Part shown: one piece after another, positions 63,320 to 64,000 of the stretch | Position numbering within the stretch: the stretch's first letter is position 1 | How the letters are laid out: every line of letters starts with the position of its first letter | Translations under genes and position numbers: made by a program | Notes under the pieces: generated by a model | What the model saw: only the letters and a program-made list of their open reading frames with translations | Told to the model about the DNA's origin: nothing | Database searches by the model: none | Assembly: GCA_026419775.2 (NCBI GenBank) | Contig: JAOPGA020000625.1 | Span: 1-64,000 of the forward strand | Length of the DNA stretch: 64,000 nt | Reading direction: 5' to 3' | Source: Acrasis kona | Taxonomy: Eukaryota > Heterolobosea > Eutetramitea > Acrasida > Acrasidae

Positions 63320-64000
63320 TTATAATTTCCATCCCTTTTCTCGTTCTTTTAGTTTTTTACCTTGTGGATCGGTTCTCCTGAACACTACTACTTCTTCTGT
63401 TCGACTGGTAGTGGATTGGTGGTGGTTATTGACTGGTCGACTCGATATTCTCACCTCGTGCGTGACCAAATCTTGATCCAATGCATTACTGGTCATCTTT
63501 GGTACGTTCGTTCCATTGTGTTTATGGGTGGTGGTTCGTTTTGATCGATCTTCATCTTCCTTCAAGTGATAAACATCCGATAGCTTTGAAATACGAACAG
63601 GATTTGTGAATTGTTCTTGTGATTTGGTGACATGTGATGGTGGGCGGTCATCGAGTGTGATTCTGATTGGCTTGGTGGAGTTGATGGATGAACTTCTGGA
63701 TGATCTAGATGAGTCAGAGAAGGTGTCGCTCATCTTGCTACTAAATCGTTGACTGTCCGTGATGTGATTTTCGGAATTCTTTTGACTTCTAATCTTTCGA
63801 AGCACATCTTTGAGCGAAGATGGCATGATTTCCTCAGTGTTTGGAGACATCATCATGGATGATTCTACGGCGCTGCTAGTGTGTTTTGGAGTGACCGGCT
63901 TCTCTCTATAATTCTGGTCATAATCTTCGATGGGTTGTTCTTTGTAATGTACAACCTTATCTTGAGTGACCTTGACTGATGGGTCGTTGTCGACCACTAC
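63320..64000 (-). CDS. Ser/Lys-rich protein, C-terminal part only
   Basis: The frame is open to the right edge of the window, so the start is missing. The visible ~226 residues are hydrophilic with Ser/Thr-rich and charged stretches (SDSSRSSRSSSINSTKPIRI) and end EREKGWKL. No domain is visible. Convergent with the SANT-domain gene, 24 bases between stop codons. Confidence 0.6.
   Translation of the reverse strand, partial: VVVDNDPSVKVTQDKVVHYKEQPIEDYDQNYREKPVTPKHTSSAVESSMMMSPNTEEIMPSSLKDVLRKIRSQKNSENHITDSQRFSSKMSDTFSDSSRSSRSSSINSTKPIRITLDDRPPSHVTKSQEQFTNPVRISKLSDVYHLKEDEDRSKRTTTHKHNGTNVPKMTSNALDQDLVTHEVRISSRPVNNHHQSTTSRTEEVVVFRRTDPQGKKLKEREKGWKL

Overview
This window is nuclear DNA from a free-living, amoeboid protist with a compact genome. 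All three stop codons act as stops (standard code), intergenic DNA is AT-rich, and genes often lie tens of bases apart. Coding regions are broken by very short introns: those I could reconstruct are 36-50 nt, GT-AG, often with a TTATTAA-like run near the 3' end. Gene content (Rho GTPase and RhoGAP, a long-tailed myosin I, a CHASE/RGS receptor-like protein, a front-end desaturase, a beta-trefoil actin-type protein) fits an amoeba with flagellate ancestry. A heterolobosean is my best guess, but that is inference from gene content and intron style, not from a marker gene.

Layout. 1-4.2 kb: 3' end of a Rho-family GTPase, a RhoGAP protein and SHQ1, all on plus. 4.4-7.3 kb: an MPPED-like phosphodiesterase and an acidic protein on minus, then a frameshifted Asn/Lys-rich ORF. 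7.3-9.2 kb: gene-free, with a ~1 kb foldback repeat element and a second small inverted repeat. 9.2-14.3 kb: P4-ATPase flippase and an unknown protein. 14.3-16.2 kb: no convincing gene. 16.2-23.8 kb: GPI-anchored mucin-like surface protein, CHASE-type sensor with RGS-like tail, mitochondrial intermediate peptidase, TRIC-like channel, and a small protein with a destruction-box-like motif. 23.9-34.3 kb: tRNA-splicing endonuclease SEN34, EF-hand protein, cytochrome b5-desaturase fusion, M19 dipeptidase, ATP10, a divergent chaperonin, CFIm25 (NUDT21) and a double glycosyltransferase. 34.5-49 kb: myosin I with four TH1-like repeats and a C-terminal RhoGDI-like domain, XRN2/Rat1, ELP6, a small hypothetical, VDAC, an ARMH1-like protein, an acidic protein and a MAP kinase. 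49-53.6 kb: a decayed region with a BED zinc-finger remnant, one short unknown gene, an ankyrin fragment and an insertion bounded by 16-bp direct repeats. 53.6-64 kb: an unknown protein, NOA1/YqeH GTPase, a beta-trefoil protein, a large SANT-domain corepressor-like protein and the 3' end of a Ser-rich protein.

Most genes are unrelated housekeeping functions. Themes that recur are actin/Rho signalling (GTPase, RhoGAP, myosin-RhoGDI), mitochondrial biogenesis (MIP, ATP10, VDAC, NOA1) and RNA processing (SHQ1, SEN34, CFIm25, XRN2, ELP6). Four gene pairs are divergent with 26-55 bp between start codons, implying shared promoters. Many exon junctions were worked out by hand from splice signals plus protein family continuity; they are predictions until RNA evidence is checked.
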